From positions 434,001 to 498,000 of the forward strand of contig CP048486.1 in the NCBI GenBank assembly GCA_025560025.1: DNA of 64,000 bases, written 5' to 3'. A program made the translations under genes and the position numbers. Under the pieces are notes generated by a model. It was not told the DNA's origin, made no database searches, and saw nothing but the letters and a program-made list of their open reading frames with translations. The DNA comes from Agrobacterium tumefaciens. GTDB lineage: Bacteria > Pseudomonadota > Alphaproteobacteria > Rhizobiales > Rhizobiaceae. Position 1 is the stretch's first letter. Each line of letters opens with the position of its first letter. Below, piece after piece: positions 7,401 to 16,493 of this stretch.

Positions 7401-9422
7401 ATGCATATCGACAAGATTTCCGACATGATCGCGCATTTCATCGGCCTTTTCGATACGGTGATCGAGGATGCGCGTCTGAGAACCAACTATAGCGAAGGCC
7501 CGGCGCATTCCGATGCGGATCGCCTGCCGGACGATGAGGCAGCAAAGCTGCTCGACAAGAACTACGACGTAGCCCTCGACGACTACGACCCCGGTGTCAA
7601 ATATCGTGCCGGCTATTATGATTTCGATTACATACGGCCGCATTTCGCCCGCGCTGTCGAATACGACATGCAGCAGCTTGCAAATGTTGTACCGGCCGAT
7701 ATTTCCGGCGCTAATTTCCGCTTTCCCGGCCGCCTCTCCTTCGAGGAAGAACGCGAACTGGTGGTCCATACCGGACCCGGCTCGGTGATAGGCCATGTTA
7801 CACAGGTCAATATTCTTCAGGACGACGACTATCTGAACATGACGGACGGCCCGAATGTGGCGCGCGACACGACTTTCGTGACGGAGCGCACCGTCGAGTT
7901 CTACAATGAAGCGTCGGTCTTCACACCTTTCTCCACCTTCCAGCGTACCGACAACTACGATGCGTTGCAGGCGCTTGCCAAATCCGCGCATGACTACATC
8001 GAACACGCCCGTGACAATGATGTCACTTCGCTCGGTACCGGCGCGGACCAGGATTTCGTTCTGGCCGGCAACGATATCAACGGACTTTACATCAATGGCT
8101 CCATAGCCAGCGAAAAGCCAATGCTCGATGACTTCATGCCGGATCGCGGCATTGCCAAACCGCAGGAAGAGCCGGAAAAGAGCGATGTTTCGTTGCATGA
8201 GGACAGCCCTGCAGGCAATAGCCTCGATATTGCCGCTGGCGCCAATGTCGTGGCCAACATCGCCACGCTGGTCAATACCGGCGTCATGACGTCCGTTACC
8301 GCCGTCATGGGTGACTATCACCAGATCGACGCCATTACCCAGGCCTATATCTATAGCGATCGGGACGAGATTTCTTCCGTCTTCACCCACTCCGAAGATC
8401 AGGCCGCAACGGCCGCATACAACATCGCCAGCTTCGAGCGCAGCGTCTATCCCGGCGCGGAAAATGCCGCAGCGGACAGCCACGAGACGGGTGAAACGCC
8501 GATATTCCCCACCGCCTGGCGCGTCAGCGTGCTGGAGGGGGATGTTTCCTTCGTACACTGGATCGAGCAATACCAGTTCATCAGCGACAATGACACGATG
8601 ACGATCACCACGTCGGGTGCGACCGTCAGCCTGCTGACGGGTGGCAACGCCGCGCTCAACATCGCCAATTTCCTCGGCATCGGCATGCAGTACGATCTGA
8701 TCATCGTCGGCGGCAATGTTCTGGACATGAACCTCATCAGCCAGATTGCCGTGCTTTACGACAATGACTGGGCCCGCGCCAATCCTGACGCGCCTGATGG
8801 CGCCACCATTCAATCCGGCAACAACCTTCTCTGGAACGACGCCAGCATTCACAATGTCGGCAGCAATGACCGTTTCGAGACCATGCCTGATTACATGAAC
8901 CAGACGGTGAACGCGATCAATGAGCGCGACCCGAACATGCCGGATGCACTTGCCCACGACGTCAATTTTGCCGGCTATCAGGGATTGAACGTCCTTTATA
9001 TTACCGGCAACCTTTATGACGTCAGCATCATCAAACAGGTGAGCGTGCTGGGCGATTCCGACGATGTGACGCAGGCCGCCGCCAAGGTTCTCGAAAACAA
9101 TGAGAACGCCACCGTCAATATCGATACCGGCAGCAACGCCGTCGTCAACATTGCACAGATCGTCGATTACGACAGCTTCGGTTCGACCACCTATGTCGCC
9201 GGCGGCGTTTATTCAGACGCCATTCTGATACAGGGCGGCATCATCGAAAATGATACGTCGCAGCCGGCGCAGCACGGCCAGCTGGCAAATGAGGTCATCG
9301 CCTTTCTTCACGACGACCCCGCCACCATCGAAAACGAATCCGACGGCGTCATCAATGCCGGCCACGACCTGTCATGGTCAAACGCCCATTCGGCCGACGT
9401 CATGCAAGCGGTCACTGCATAG
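7401..9422 (+). CDS. Repeat-containing acidic protein, putative type I secretion substrate
   Basis: Unrecognised 673-aa acidic protein starting at the ATG after GGGAGG. It has no Sec/Tat signal or membrane helix. At least four degenerate copies of a 40-50 residue module occur, roughly 276-323, 410-456, 519-555 and 572-619; the pattern is G-x-N-x3-N-I-A, then a variable turn, V-x-G-G-x3-D, I-x-Q and an acidic D-x-D. Examples are GANVVANIA, GGNAALNIA and GSNAVVNIA, with IVGGNVLD, YITGNLYD and YVAGGVYSD. A fifth trace (VTQVNILQDDD) lies near 134-144. Alternating hydrophobic and Asp/Asn residues suggest a stacked beta solenoid. No RTX nonapeptides are present. It lies between the first acidic protein and the ABC exporter and is probably exported by it. 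Family unknown to me. Confidence 0.82.
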   Translation: MHIDKISDMIAHFIGLFDTVIEDARLRTNYSEGPAHSDADRLPDDEAAKLLDKNYDVALDDYDPGVKYRAGYYDFDYIRPHFARAVEYDMQQLANVVPADISGANFRFPGRLSFEEERELVVHTGPGSVIGHVTQVNILQDDDYLNMTDGPNVARDTTFVTERTVEFYNEASVFTPFSTFQRTDNYDALQALAKSAHDYIEHARDNDVTSLGTGADQDFVLAGNDINGLYINGSIASEKPMLDDFMPDRGIAKPQEEPEKSDVSLHEDSPAGNSLDIAAGANVVANIATLVNTGVMTSVTAVMGDYHQIDAITQAYIYSDRDEISSVFTHSEDQAATAAYNIASFERSVYPGAENAAADSHETGETPIFPTAWRVSVLEGDVSFVHWIEQYQFISDNDTMTITTSGATVSLLTGGNAALNIANFLGIGMQYDLIIVGGNVLDMNLISQIAVLYDNDWARANPDAPDGATIQSGNNLLWNDASIHNVGSNDRFETMPDYMNQTVNAINERDPNMPDALAHDVNFAGYQGLNVLYITGNLYDVSIIKQVSVLGDSDDVTQAAAKVLENNENATVNIDTGSNAVVNIAQIVDYDSFGSTTYVAGGVYSDAILIQGGIIENDTSQPAQHGQLANEVIAFLHDDPATIENESDGVINAGHDLSWSNAHSADVMQAVTA

Positions 9423-9431
9423 GTTTGGCAA

Positions 9432-9466
9432 GCGGGGCGGGAAAAACGCACAACAATACGCCCCGC
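9432..9466 (+). terminator. Intercistronic hairpin before the ABC exporter gene
   Basis: GCGGGGCG (9432-9439) pairs with CGCCCCGC (9459-9466) around a 19-base loop. No U-tract follows, so it is a probable attenuator or mRNA-stability element that lowers exporter expression relative to the substrate genes. Confidence 0.45.
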
Positions 9467-9508
9467 CCGCCGCAAACACCGCAAGATCACCGAGGGGACC
9501 GATAAAAA

Positions 9509-11710
9509 ATGGATCATATTTCAAGAAAAACCATTGCCGACGGGCGCTCGCTGGATTTGCCGCTTGATCAGGATGCGGAAGACAGCAAGCTAACCGACGC
9601 CTGCATTTCGGCCATCAACGAAGCCGTTGAGAACCTTCGCCAATTATCCGGCGCAGAACAGGTGAAAAACCCATCGACCTCCCAGAACGCAGCGCCCACG
9701 CAACCTCCTTCACAACCGCTGGCCCAAATGGAGCACCCGGCGCAATTGCGCGACGTTCCACCGGAGAGACCAGCGCCGCAACAGCCCCCACAGCCAACCT
9801 CCCCTATTGAACCCCAGGCCAAGGTCGACAATAGCGACCTGCCTTTCGTCAAGACCATCGACAATAATGACGGTCCGATCCGCGAAAACGAGCGCCGGCC
9901 CGTGACGGGCGGTGGCGGCAACGGCAAGGAGCCGACGGACAATGGCGGGGGCGGTGGTGGCGGAGGCGGAAGCCAGAGCGGCTTCCACAAGCGCAGCGAG
10001 CCGATCAACTTTGCCGCAAGTCTTGCCAAGGGTATCGCCGCTGTTCGCCGCAACATGGTGGTGGTGATGCTGTTTACCGTCGCCATCAACATCCTGCTGC
10101 TTGCGATCCCGCTTTATCTTTTCCAGATCTCGGACCGGGTGCTGACCAGCCGCTCGATGGATACTTTGGTGATGCTGACGGTAGCCGTCCTGGGCGCGGT
10201 TCTGCTGCAGGCCTTCATGGACGCGATCCGCCGCTTCATCCTGATGCGCACCGCCGTCGAACTTGAGGTACAGCTTGGAGCGCCGATCCTGTCCGCCGCC
10301 GCCCGCGCCTCCCTGCATGGCAGCGGCAAGGACTACCAGATCCTGCAGGATCTGCAGCAACTGCGCTCCTTCCTGACGTCGGGAACCTTGATCGCCTTCC
10401 TCGATGCGCCGCTCATGCCGCTCTTCATCGTGGTGGTCTATCTTGTGCATCCACATCTCGGCATCATCATCATGGTCTGCTGCGCGGTCCTGTTCATCAT
10501 CGCCTGGCTGAACCAGCGTTTTACCGCCAGACAATTTGCCGAAGCATCCGGTTATCTGAGCCGCGCCAATTTCCATCTCGATTCCATGTCGCGCAATTCA
10601 CAGATCATCAATGCGCTCGCCATGATCCCCGAAGCGGTGAAAATGTGGGGCCGTGAAACGGCGGGATCGCTGAAGTCGCATGTGGCGGCACAGGATCGCA
10701 ACATCATGTTCTCCGGCGTCTCCAAGGCCGCCCGCATGATCACCCAGGTAGCGCTTCTGGGCTGGGGTGCCCATCTGTCGCTCTCCGGCGAGTTGACCGG
10801 CGGCATGGTGATTGCAGCCTCCATCATTTCCGGCCGTGCGCTGGCGCCCATCGAAGGCGCGATCGAAGGCTGGCACCAGTTCAACAAATCCGCCGCTTCC
10901 TACGGCCGCATCAAGCAGCTTCTGATCAGTTCGCCGTTGAACTTTCCACGTCTGCGCCTGCCCAACCCGGAAGGACGCCTGGATGTGGAGCGTATCCTCT
11001 TCGTGCCGCCGCCGCAAAAGAAGGTGATCTTGAACGGCATTTCCTTTTCGCTGAAAAAGGGGGAATCGCTCGCCATCATCGGTAATTCCGGCTCCGGCAA
11101 GACGACGCTTGGCAAGATGCTGGTCGGCTCCATCCTGCCCACGTCAGGCAATGTCCGCCTTGATCTCATGGACCTGCGCAACTGGGACCAGCGGCAATTC
11201 GGTGAAAGCATCGGTTATCTGCCACAGGACGTGCAGCTTTTCCCGGGCACCATCAAGGCCAATATCTGCCGCATGCGCGACGATATCGAGGACCGGCAGA
11301 TCTATGAGGCAGCGGTGCTGGCCGATGTGCACGAGCTGATCGCCGGCTTCCCACAGGGTTATGAAACCGTGGTCGCCGCCGATGGCGCACCGCTTTCCGG
11401 TGGGCAGAAACAGCGCATCGCACTTGCCCGCGCCTTTTTCGGCGATCCCAAATTCGTGGTGCTGGACGAACCCAACTCAAATCTCGACACGCAGGGCGAA
11501 CAGGCGCTGGCCAAGGCGCTGCTGCACGCCAAGAAACAGGGCATTACCACCGTCACCATCACCCAGCGGCCGGCGCTTTTGCAATGCGTCGACAAGATCA
11601 TGGTGCTGAAAGACGGATCGGTCGCCATGTTCGGCGAAAGAATGGATGTGCTGAAAGCGCTGTCCGGCAATGGCCGCCCGAGCAGCCAGTCCCCGCAGAT
11701 CGAGGGTTGA
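9509..11710 (+). CDS. Type I secretion ABC exporter (PrtD/PrsD-like permease-ATPase)
   Basis: Inner-membrane ABC exporter of 733 aa, expected to drive one-step secretion with the HlyD-type partner and an outer-membrane TolC not encoded here. The transmembrane domain spans about 165-455 and lacks a C39 peptidase domain. The ATPase has Walker A GNSGSGKT (525-532), Q-loop YLPQDVQLF (about 570-578), signature LSGGQ (629-633), Walker B FVVLDE (649-654) and D-loop NSNLD. The H-loop position reads TITQRP, with Gln686 (codon CAG) in place of the usual His. The first ~165 residues are an unusual Pro/Gln-rich and then Gly-rich disordered extension including nine consecutive Gly. GAGGGG lies upstream of the ATG. 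It is followed eight bases later by the adaptor gene. Confidence 0.93.
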   Translation: MDHISRKTIADGRSLDLPLDQDAEDSKLTDACISAINEAVENLRQLSGAEQVKNPSTSQNAAPTQPPSQPLAQMEHPAQLRDVPPERPAPQQPPQPTSPIEPQAKVDNSDLPFVKTIDNNDGPIRENERRPVTGGGGNGKEPTDNGGGGGGGGGSQSGFHKRSEPINFAASLAKGIAAVRRNMVVVMLFTVAINILLLAIPLYLFQISDRVLTSRSMDTLVMLTVAVLGAVLLQAFMDAIRRFILMRTAVELEVQLGAPILSAAARASLHGSGKDYQILQDLQQLRSFLTSGTLIAFLDAPLMPLFIVVVYLVHPHLGIIIMVCCAVLFIIAWLNQRFTARQFAEASGYLSRANFHLDSMSRNSQIINALAMIPEAVKMWGRETAGSLKSHVAAQDRNIMFSGVSKAARMITQVALLGWGAHLSLSGELTGGMVIAASIISGRALAPIEGAIEGWHQFNKSAASYGRIKQLLISSPLNFPRLRLPNPEGRLDVERILFVPPPQKKVILNGISFSLKKGESLAIIGNSGSGKTTLGKMLVGSILPTSGNVRLDLMDLRNWDQRQFGESIGYLPQDVQLFPGTIKANICRMRDDIEDRQIYEAAVLADVHELIAGFPQGYETVVAADGAPLSGGQKQRIALARAFFGDPKFVVLDEPNSNLDTQGEQALAKALLHAKKQGITTVTITQRPALLQCVDKIMVLKDGSVAMFGERMDVLKALSGNGRPSSQSPQIEG

Positions 11711-11718
11711 GGATCGTC

Positions 11719-13077
11719 ATGTTCAAGAAGAAAAACGCCATTGTCGAAGTCAAACCCCAGGGCCAGCTCGAATGGTACAGTGAAGTACCGCGCTCCATTC
11801 GTCTGCACAGCTCCATCGGTCTTGCCGTGCTGCTTGCCTCTTTCGGCGGCTTCGGATTCTGGGCCGGCACCGCGCCGCTCTCCTCGGCCATTATCGCCCA
11901 GGGCAGCTTCGTCGCCACCGGCAACAATAAGGTCGTCCAGCATCTGGAAGGCGGCATCATCAAGGAAATGATGGTCAGCGAGGGCGATACCGTCAAGGAA
12001 GGCGACGTTCTCCTGACGCTCGACAAGACAACGGCACTTGCCAATGAACGCATGTTGCAGCTGCGGCGGCTTCGCCTGGAAACCATCGTGGTGCGCCTGC
12101 GCGCCGAGGCACAGGGCGAAAAGAACTTCAAGGTGCCTGACATCGTCATGAAGGAAGCCGGTGATCCCGATATCAACGCCATCATCCAGAGCCAGAACAT
12201 CGTATTCCACAGCAAGCTCATCAAGCTTGAGGAACAGCTGAACCTGATCGACAAGAACATCCGCTCGCTGGAGTTCCGCTATGCGGGCTATGATGGTCAA
12301 AAACAGTCTTTCGACCGGCAGTTGGCGCTTCTGACACAGGAACGCGATTCCAAGGAAAAGCTCGCCAAGGACGGCGTTATCCGCAAAACGGACATGCTGG
12401 CGCTGGAGCGTGCCATTGCCGACGCCATGGGTGACATCGCCCGTCTGAGCGGCGAGATGAACCAGAGCGAAGCGGAAATCGCCAAGTTCAAGCAGGAAGC
12501 GGTCATCGCCGTCAATGCCAACAAGCAGGCCGCGCTCGATGCGCTTGAAACCGCGGAATCCGATCTCGACAGTGTGCGCGAACAGGTTCGCGGTGCCGCC
12601 GAAGTGCTGGAACGCACCGTCATCCGCTCGCCCGTCAATGGCACCGTCGTGCGGTCCTATTACCATACGCCGGGTGGCGTCATCACCACGGGCAAGCCGA
12701 TCATGGAAATCCTGCCCGCCCATGTGCCGCTGATCCTCGAAGCGCAGGTTCTCAGAACCTCGATCGACCAGCTACACGAAGGCCAGACCGCCGCGATCCG
12801 TCTGTCGGCATTGAACCGCCGCACCACGCCGGTCCTGAATGGCAAGGTCTTTTATGTTTCCGCCGACAGTATTGAGGAAAATGCCGGCCTGCAGGTCAAG
12901 GACGTCTATATCGTGCGCGTGCAGGTTCCCGACGAGGAGATCGCCAAGGTCCATAATTTCCACCCCGTTCCCGGCATGCCGGCCGATGTTCTGATCCAGA
13001 CCTCGGAACGCACCTTCTTCGAATATCTGACCAAGCCCATATCGGACAGCATGTCACGCGCGTTCAAGGAAAGATGA
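11719..13077 (+). CDS. HlyD-family type I secretion periplasmic adaptor
   Basis: Membrane fusion protein of 452 aa linking the ABC exporter to an outer-membrane channel. One N-terminal membrane anchor (about 33-53) is followed by the lipoyl-like half-motif VVQHLEGGIIKEMMVSEGD, a long coiled-coil hairpin (about 110-290), the second half RSPVNGTVV and a beta-barrel region, all in the order of PrtE/HlyD proteins. Start ATG at 11719 follows the exporter stop by eight bases with GAGG upstream; a longer in-frame extension overlapping the exporter gene was rejected. The pair defines a type I secretion system whose likely cargo is the two preceding proteins. TolC must come from elsewhere in the genome. 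Confidence 0.93.
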   Translation: MFKKKNAIVEVKPQGQLEWYSEVPRSIRLHSSIGLAVLLASFGGFGFWAGTAPLSSAIIAQGSFVATGNNKVVQHLEGGIIKEMMVSEGDTVKEGDVLLTLDKTTALANERMLQLRRLRLETIVVRLRAEAQGEKNFKVPDIVMKEAGDPDINAIIQSQNIVFHSKLIKLEEQLNLIDKNIRSLEFRYAGYDGQKQSFDRQLALLTQERDSKEKLAKDGVIRKTDMLALERAIADAMGDIARLSGEMNQSEAEIAKFKQEAVIAVNANKQAALDALETAESDLDSVREQVRGAAEVLERTVIRSPVNGTVVRSYYHTPGGVITTGKPIMEILPAHVPLILEAQVLRTSIDQLHEGQTAAIRLSALNRRTTPVLNGKVFYVSADSIEENAGLQVKDVYIVRVQVPDEEIAKVHNFHPVPGMPADVLIQTSERTFFEYLTKPISDSMSRAFKER

Positions 13078-13162
13078 AGAAGTATCAGTAACCTACACTG
13101 TCTTTTCCGCAGCGATCAGCATATAATATCCGAATATATTTCGTCGGGGCGGGAGAAGCGGC

Positions 13163-13657
13163 ATGGCGGCGATGTCGGATGTATTGCTGCTGGTCGGCAG
13201 GCTGAATTACGTGTGGACCAACACCGAAAGCCTGATGATCTATCTGATCGTCCATCTCCTGAAAGTGGAGAAGGAAGCGGCCATCGTGGTGTTTCTGACG
13301 CTCAACACCACGCGGGCGCGTATGGACCTTATCGAGCGCCTCGCAAAACTGCCGTCCACGGAGGCAAAGGACCGCAAGACCATTCTCTCCATCATGGCGC
13401 GGCTGAAAAAAGAAGCGAAAACGCGCAACAAATACAATCATTGCATCTATTCCTTCGACGACAAGGGCGAAATCGCCAGCACCCAGCTGATGCGGCTGGT
13501 GGAAGACGACAGCAAGGTTCGCTACGGCAAGGTCGAACGCATGGACGAGAAGGAAATCGAGCACCTCGAAAAGTCGATCGCGGATATTGTCGAGGTCAGC
13601 AAGGATATTTGGAGCTTCATCCACGCCAGCCCGCACGTTTCGGCGGATTATCTTTAG
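13163..13657 (+). CDS. Conserved-looking hypothetical protein
   Basis: A 164-aa mostly helical, soluble protein that I do not recognise. It has a hydrophobic N-terminal third (WTNTESLMIYLIVHLLKVEK), a basic middle with RLKKEAKTRNKYNHCIY, and an acidic helical C-terminal third. There is no signal peptide. GGGAG precedes the ATG by seven nt; codon use resembles the flanking genes. It sits 85 bp downstream of the HlyD gene on the same strand and is convergent with exoQ, so it may be the last gene of the secretion operon. No role can be assigned. Confidence 0.75.
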   Translation: MAAMSDVLLLVGRLNYVWTNTESLMIYLIVHLLKVEKEAAIVVFLTLNTTRARMDLIERLAKLPSTEAKDRKTILSIMARLKKEAKTRNKYNHCIYSFDDKGEIASTQLMRLVEDDSKVRYGKVERMDEKEIEHLEKSIADIVEVSKDIWSFIHASPHVSADYL

Positions 13658-13722
13658 AAGTATCTCTCCTGCGTCATCCCGGCCTTAGTCGACGCGCATC
13701 CGCGCGGCGAAGACGAGTTGTT

Positions 13723-15033
13723 TCAGCGAAAGGACTTGGGCTGGCTGGTTTCCGTCTCAAGGCCGGAATGGCGGTGAGAGAAACCGCCATGAACGCTGGT
13801 CAGGTGCACGCTGCCCCGCGCCGCTTTTGCCGGCAGGCACAATTTTCCGGCCGCGAAATAGAGCAGGAACGAACCGATCTGATATGGGAAGATGATATCG
13901 ATCTCCACGAAGGAGCGAACGACGAAGAGCGCGCAGATGGCAAACAGGATAACGCCTTGCGGGTCGCTCTTTCGCATCAGCACCGAGCGCAGATGGCCGA
14001 GCAGCGTTCCGTAAAGCACCATGCCGAGCAGGATCATGCCGACGAAGCCGTTCTCCACCACCGTCTCGATATAGGTGTTGTGGAAGTGGAAACCGCTGCG
14101 GCCAGTAATGAAGAAGTCGTTCCACAGGCGTTCGGCATCGGCAAAACCCGCCACCCAGAACCCCTGATATCCGACACCGAGGATCGGCGTCTGTTTTGCG
14201 GCCTCGATGCCCTGCTGCCAGAGATAGGTACGGCCGGTCAGCGTCGAATCCTTGCCGAAAATACCGAGAATGGCATCGAGCAGGCCGAATTGCAGGGAGG
14301 CAACAACCAGCAATGCACCAAGACCGCCAAGCGCGAAAAAGGTCATCTTGCGGTTGGCGGGCGAAAGCATGCCGATCGGAATGAAACCGATGATGAGGGC
14401 GACCACGGCCGCCGTGGTAATGGTTGATGTGGCCGATTGCGACGCGAGGAGGCTATAGGCCGATAGAAGCCCGGTGACACCGGCAATTGGCAGCCAGATA
14501 CCCCTTTGCTTGAGGACCAGCACGGAGGAGGCGGCAAAAATGACTCCAAGCGAGGCGTAAAAGCCAAGCTGGTTCTTCGACGAAAAAGCACCGACAAAAC
14601 TATAGGTTCCATCAAGCGCATCGAAGAGATAGATGCCGAACAGCAATGAATAAAGCAGCACGACCGTGATGCCGATCAGCGCGCCACGCGTCAGCGTGCG
14701 GATGGAAATCACGCGCATGGCAATCAGCGCGCAGACGATATGCGTCATGTACTGGATCGAGGCGCGCATGGTCACTGACGCAGCCTCCGACCAGAAGCTG
14801 GACAGCACAGTCAGGATACCGAAAGCGAAAATCCATACATAACGCGGATAATTGCCCAGCACCTGCCGGTAGTTGACCACCACCAGCGGCAGCCACATGC
14901 CATAATAGGCCAGCACCGAAATCTGCCCGAAGCGCGACGAATAGGCGAACACGAAGAATGACAGCGCGATCGCCGCCATTCCATAGGCTTCATTGCGTTC
15001 GGGATCGATCAGCGCCGATTTGGCAATCCGCAT
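13723..15033 (-). CDS. exoQ: O-antigen ligase/Wzy-type polysaccharide polymerase, ExoQ-like
   Basis: Polytopic inner-membrane protein of 436 aa with about ten hydrophobic segments, expected to polymerise undecaprenyl-linked repeat units in the periplasm. The Wzy_C signature region is clear: TGRTYLWQQGIEA followed by GVGYQGFW and the FHFHNTYIE motif in the large periplasmic loop (about residues 280-330), then three more helices and a basic tail. Size and order after exoY and exoF match the exoYFQ set of succinoglycan loci. GAGG upstream of the ATG lies inside the end of exoF, only seven bases away. Because no Wzz/ExoP-type co-polymerase or flippase is in the window, chain-length control and export must involve proteins encoded elsewhere. 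Confidence 0.88.
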   Translation of the reverse strand: MRIAKSALIDPERNEAYGMAAIALSFFVFAYSSRFGQISVLAYYGMWLPLVVVNYRQVLGNYPRYVWIFAFGILTVLSSFWSEAASVTMRASIQYMTHIVCALIAMRVISIRTLTRGALIGITVVLLYSLLFGIYLFDALDGTYSFVGAFSSKNQLGFYASLGVIFAASSVLVLKQRGIWLPIAGVTGLLSAYSLLASQSATSTITTAAVVALIIGFIPIGMLSPANRKMTFFALGGLGALLVVASLQFGLLDAILGIFGKDSTLTGRTYLWQQGIEAAKQTPILGVGYQGFWVAGFADAERLWNDFFITGRSGFHFHNTYIETVVENGFVGMILLGMVLYGTLLGHLRSVLMRKSDPQGVILFAICALFVVRSFVEIDIIFPYQIGSFLLYFAAGKLCLPAKAARGSVHLTSVHGGFSHRHSGLETETSQPKSFR

Positions 15034-15040
15034 GCAAACC

Positions 15041-16300
15041 TCACTGCATCAGGATTTCGGATGAAACCTTGATGACGTCACCGGGCTGAAGCATCGCATT
15101 TTCATCGACCTTCACTTCCTTCGGCTTACCGTTTTCCTCACGCACCACGACGTAGCTGATGGTCGCGGATTTTCCTGATGGGTCGAAACGGATCGCCTCG
15201 GCAGATTGCGCCAGCGCCTCAGACATCAATTCGCGGCTGGTGGTCAGCTGCAGATTGAGCTTGTCGAGTTCCGCTTCGGTATCCTGCAACTCCTTGGAAC
15301 GCTGCGCCACCCAGTCGTTACGCAGGTTAATCTCGTCCTGGGTCGCCTTGTTGATGTCCTGCTTGGCACGCAGCGACTGCGTGTCGATATCGAGCAGGGT
15401 GGACTCCACTTCCGCCGCCCGCTCTTCCGCGGAAATACGCCGCTGCGAGAGCGCTAGCCCCTGCTCGTTCAGCCGGTTGACGCGGTCGCGGTCCTCATTG
15501 GCAAGCTGGAGCTGGCGGTTCTGTGTTTCCGATTTCTTGTTCAGGGATTCGACTTCGCTCTGCAAAAGGGCATGCAGATCCGTCAACGCCTTGAGCTGCA
15601 GCGTGTAACGCTCCGTCCGGGACTTCATCAGCGCGCTTTCGCTGGCAAGAAGCGTATCGATCTCGGCAATCTTTTCCATTTCCGGCGTCTTGGCGATGGC
15701 CGCATCACCCTTTACTTCAGCGACGAGGCGCGCCTGACGGGCAAGCAGTCTTGCCCGCTGATTGTCATAAACAGCGGCATCGCCGCGCGCATTGATGAAG
15801 TCGCGGGCAAAACGCTGCCCGGCATCGGAGCGCCTTAGGCCGCCGGCAAGGCTGACCGCCTTCAGCACCGTCAGATTGGCGGCGTATGGATATTCGCCTG
15901 GCGTCTGCACATCGCCGCTCAGAAAGATCGGCCGGAACTGGGCGATTTCGACGGAAGCCGAAGGCAGGTTACGAAGGGCAAATTTGCTCTGAAGCTGTGC
16001 GCCAATCGCCTCGCTGACTTCCGACGGCGTTTTTCCCGCCACCTCCAGCTGGCCGATGAAGGGCAAGGAGAGCGCGCCGGACGGGCCGACCGAATAATCG
16101 CCGTTGATGACATCCCAGTTGCGGATGCTGCCATCGGCCGGCTGCCATTCGGCAACACGGATGCGCAGCTTATCGGCGGTGCCGAGCTTGTATTGGGCGC
16201 CATCGGCGGCCAAGGCGGAGAGCGGTGCGGCGAAGGCAACGGATGCAGCAAGCACGAAGGCGGCGAGCGGGTGACGGGTGGCGGCGAAAAGGCCGTTCAT
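15041..16300 (-). CDS. exoF: Polysaccharide export protein, ExoF-like (Wza/SLBB family)
   Basis: Exported protein of 419 aa. A signal peptide (residues 1-31, ending SALAA) precedes the poly_export domain (about 35-125, YKLGTADKLRIRV and NGDYSVGPSGALSLPFIG), an SLBB-like segment (FLSGDVQTPGEYPY, about 129-142), and a long coiled coil (about 190-350) typical of rhizobial ExoF. It likely forms the periplasmic/outer-membrane export path. AGGGAG precedes the ATG by seven nt. It lies between exoY and exoQ; a large inverted repeat in the exoY-exoF gap may attenuate its transcription. Length matches ExoF of succinoglycan clusters (about 420 aa). Confidence 0.9.
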   Translation of the reverse strand: MNGLFAATRHPLAAFVLAASVAFAAPLSALAADGAQYKLGTADKLRIRVAEWQPADGSIRNWDVINGDYSVGPSGALSLPFIGQLEVAGKTPSEVSEAIGAQLQSKFALRNLPSASVEIAQFRPIFLSGDVQTPGEYPYAANLTVLKAVSLAGGLRRSDAGQRFARDFINARGDAAVYDNQRARLLARQARLVAEVKGDAAIAKTPEMEKIAEIDTLLASESALMKSRTERYTLQLKALTDLHALLQSEVESLNKKSETQNRQLQLANEDRDRVNRLNEQGLALSQRRISAEERAAEVESTLLDIDTQSLRAKQDINKATQDEINLRNDWVAQRSKELQDTEAELDKLNLQLTTSRELMSEALAQSAEAIRFDPSGKSATISYVVVREENGKPKEVKVDENAMLQPGDVIKVSSEILMQ

Positions 16301-16411
16301 CGGGAGACTCCCTGTTTGCGGACCGCCGCGCGGGCGATCAGGCGATAGAGCAACCGGACAGTGCCGGTTGCGCAGCGCCGCAAAAAGCGGCCAGTATGAT
16401 TAGCACCAATG

Positions 16412-16453
16412 ACGCACCCGAAGACCGGACTTGGGATCCCGGTCAGGGTGCGT
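16412..16453 (-). terminator. Large inverted repeat between exoY and exoF
   Basis: ACGCACCC (16412-16419) pairs with GGGTGCGT (16446-16453), with an inner ACCGG/CCGGT stem. A second CAACCGG/CCGGTTG repeat lies nearby (about 16352-16372). There is no clear U-tract, so partial attenuation within the operon is more likely than full termination. Confidence 0.45.
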
Positions 16454-16493
16454 GTCGAAACGAAGATCGATAAAGCCGAACTCAATATTGGTT

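Noticed and set aside
7242..8957. 571-codon minus-strand frame opposite the second cargo gene
   Set aside because: No ribosome binding site or family features; the plus-strand frame has an SD, operon context and repeats. High-GC codon bias explains the long antisense frame.
6286..9422. RTX (GGxGxD) calcium-binding repeats in the putative secreted proteins
   Set aside because: Searched by eye; GGDGND and GGN occur singly, but no tandem nonapeptides are present.
13213..14427. 404-codon plus-strand frame spanning the hypothetical gene and exoQ
   Set aside because: It crosses two genes in other frames, lacks an SD and shows biased composition.
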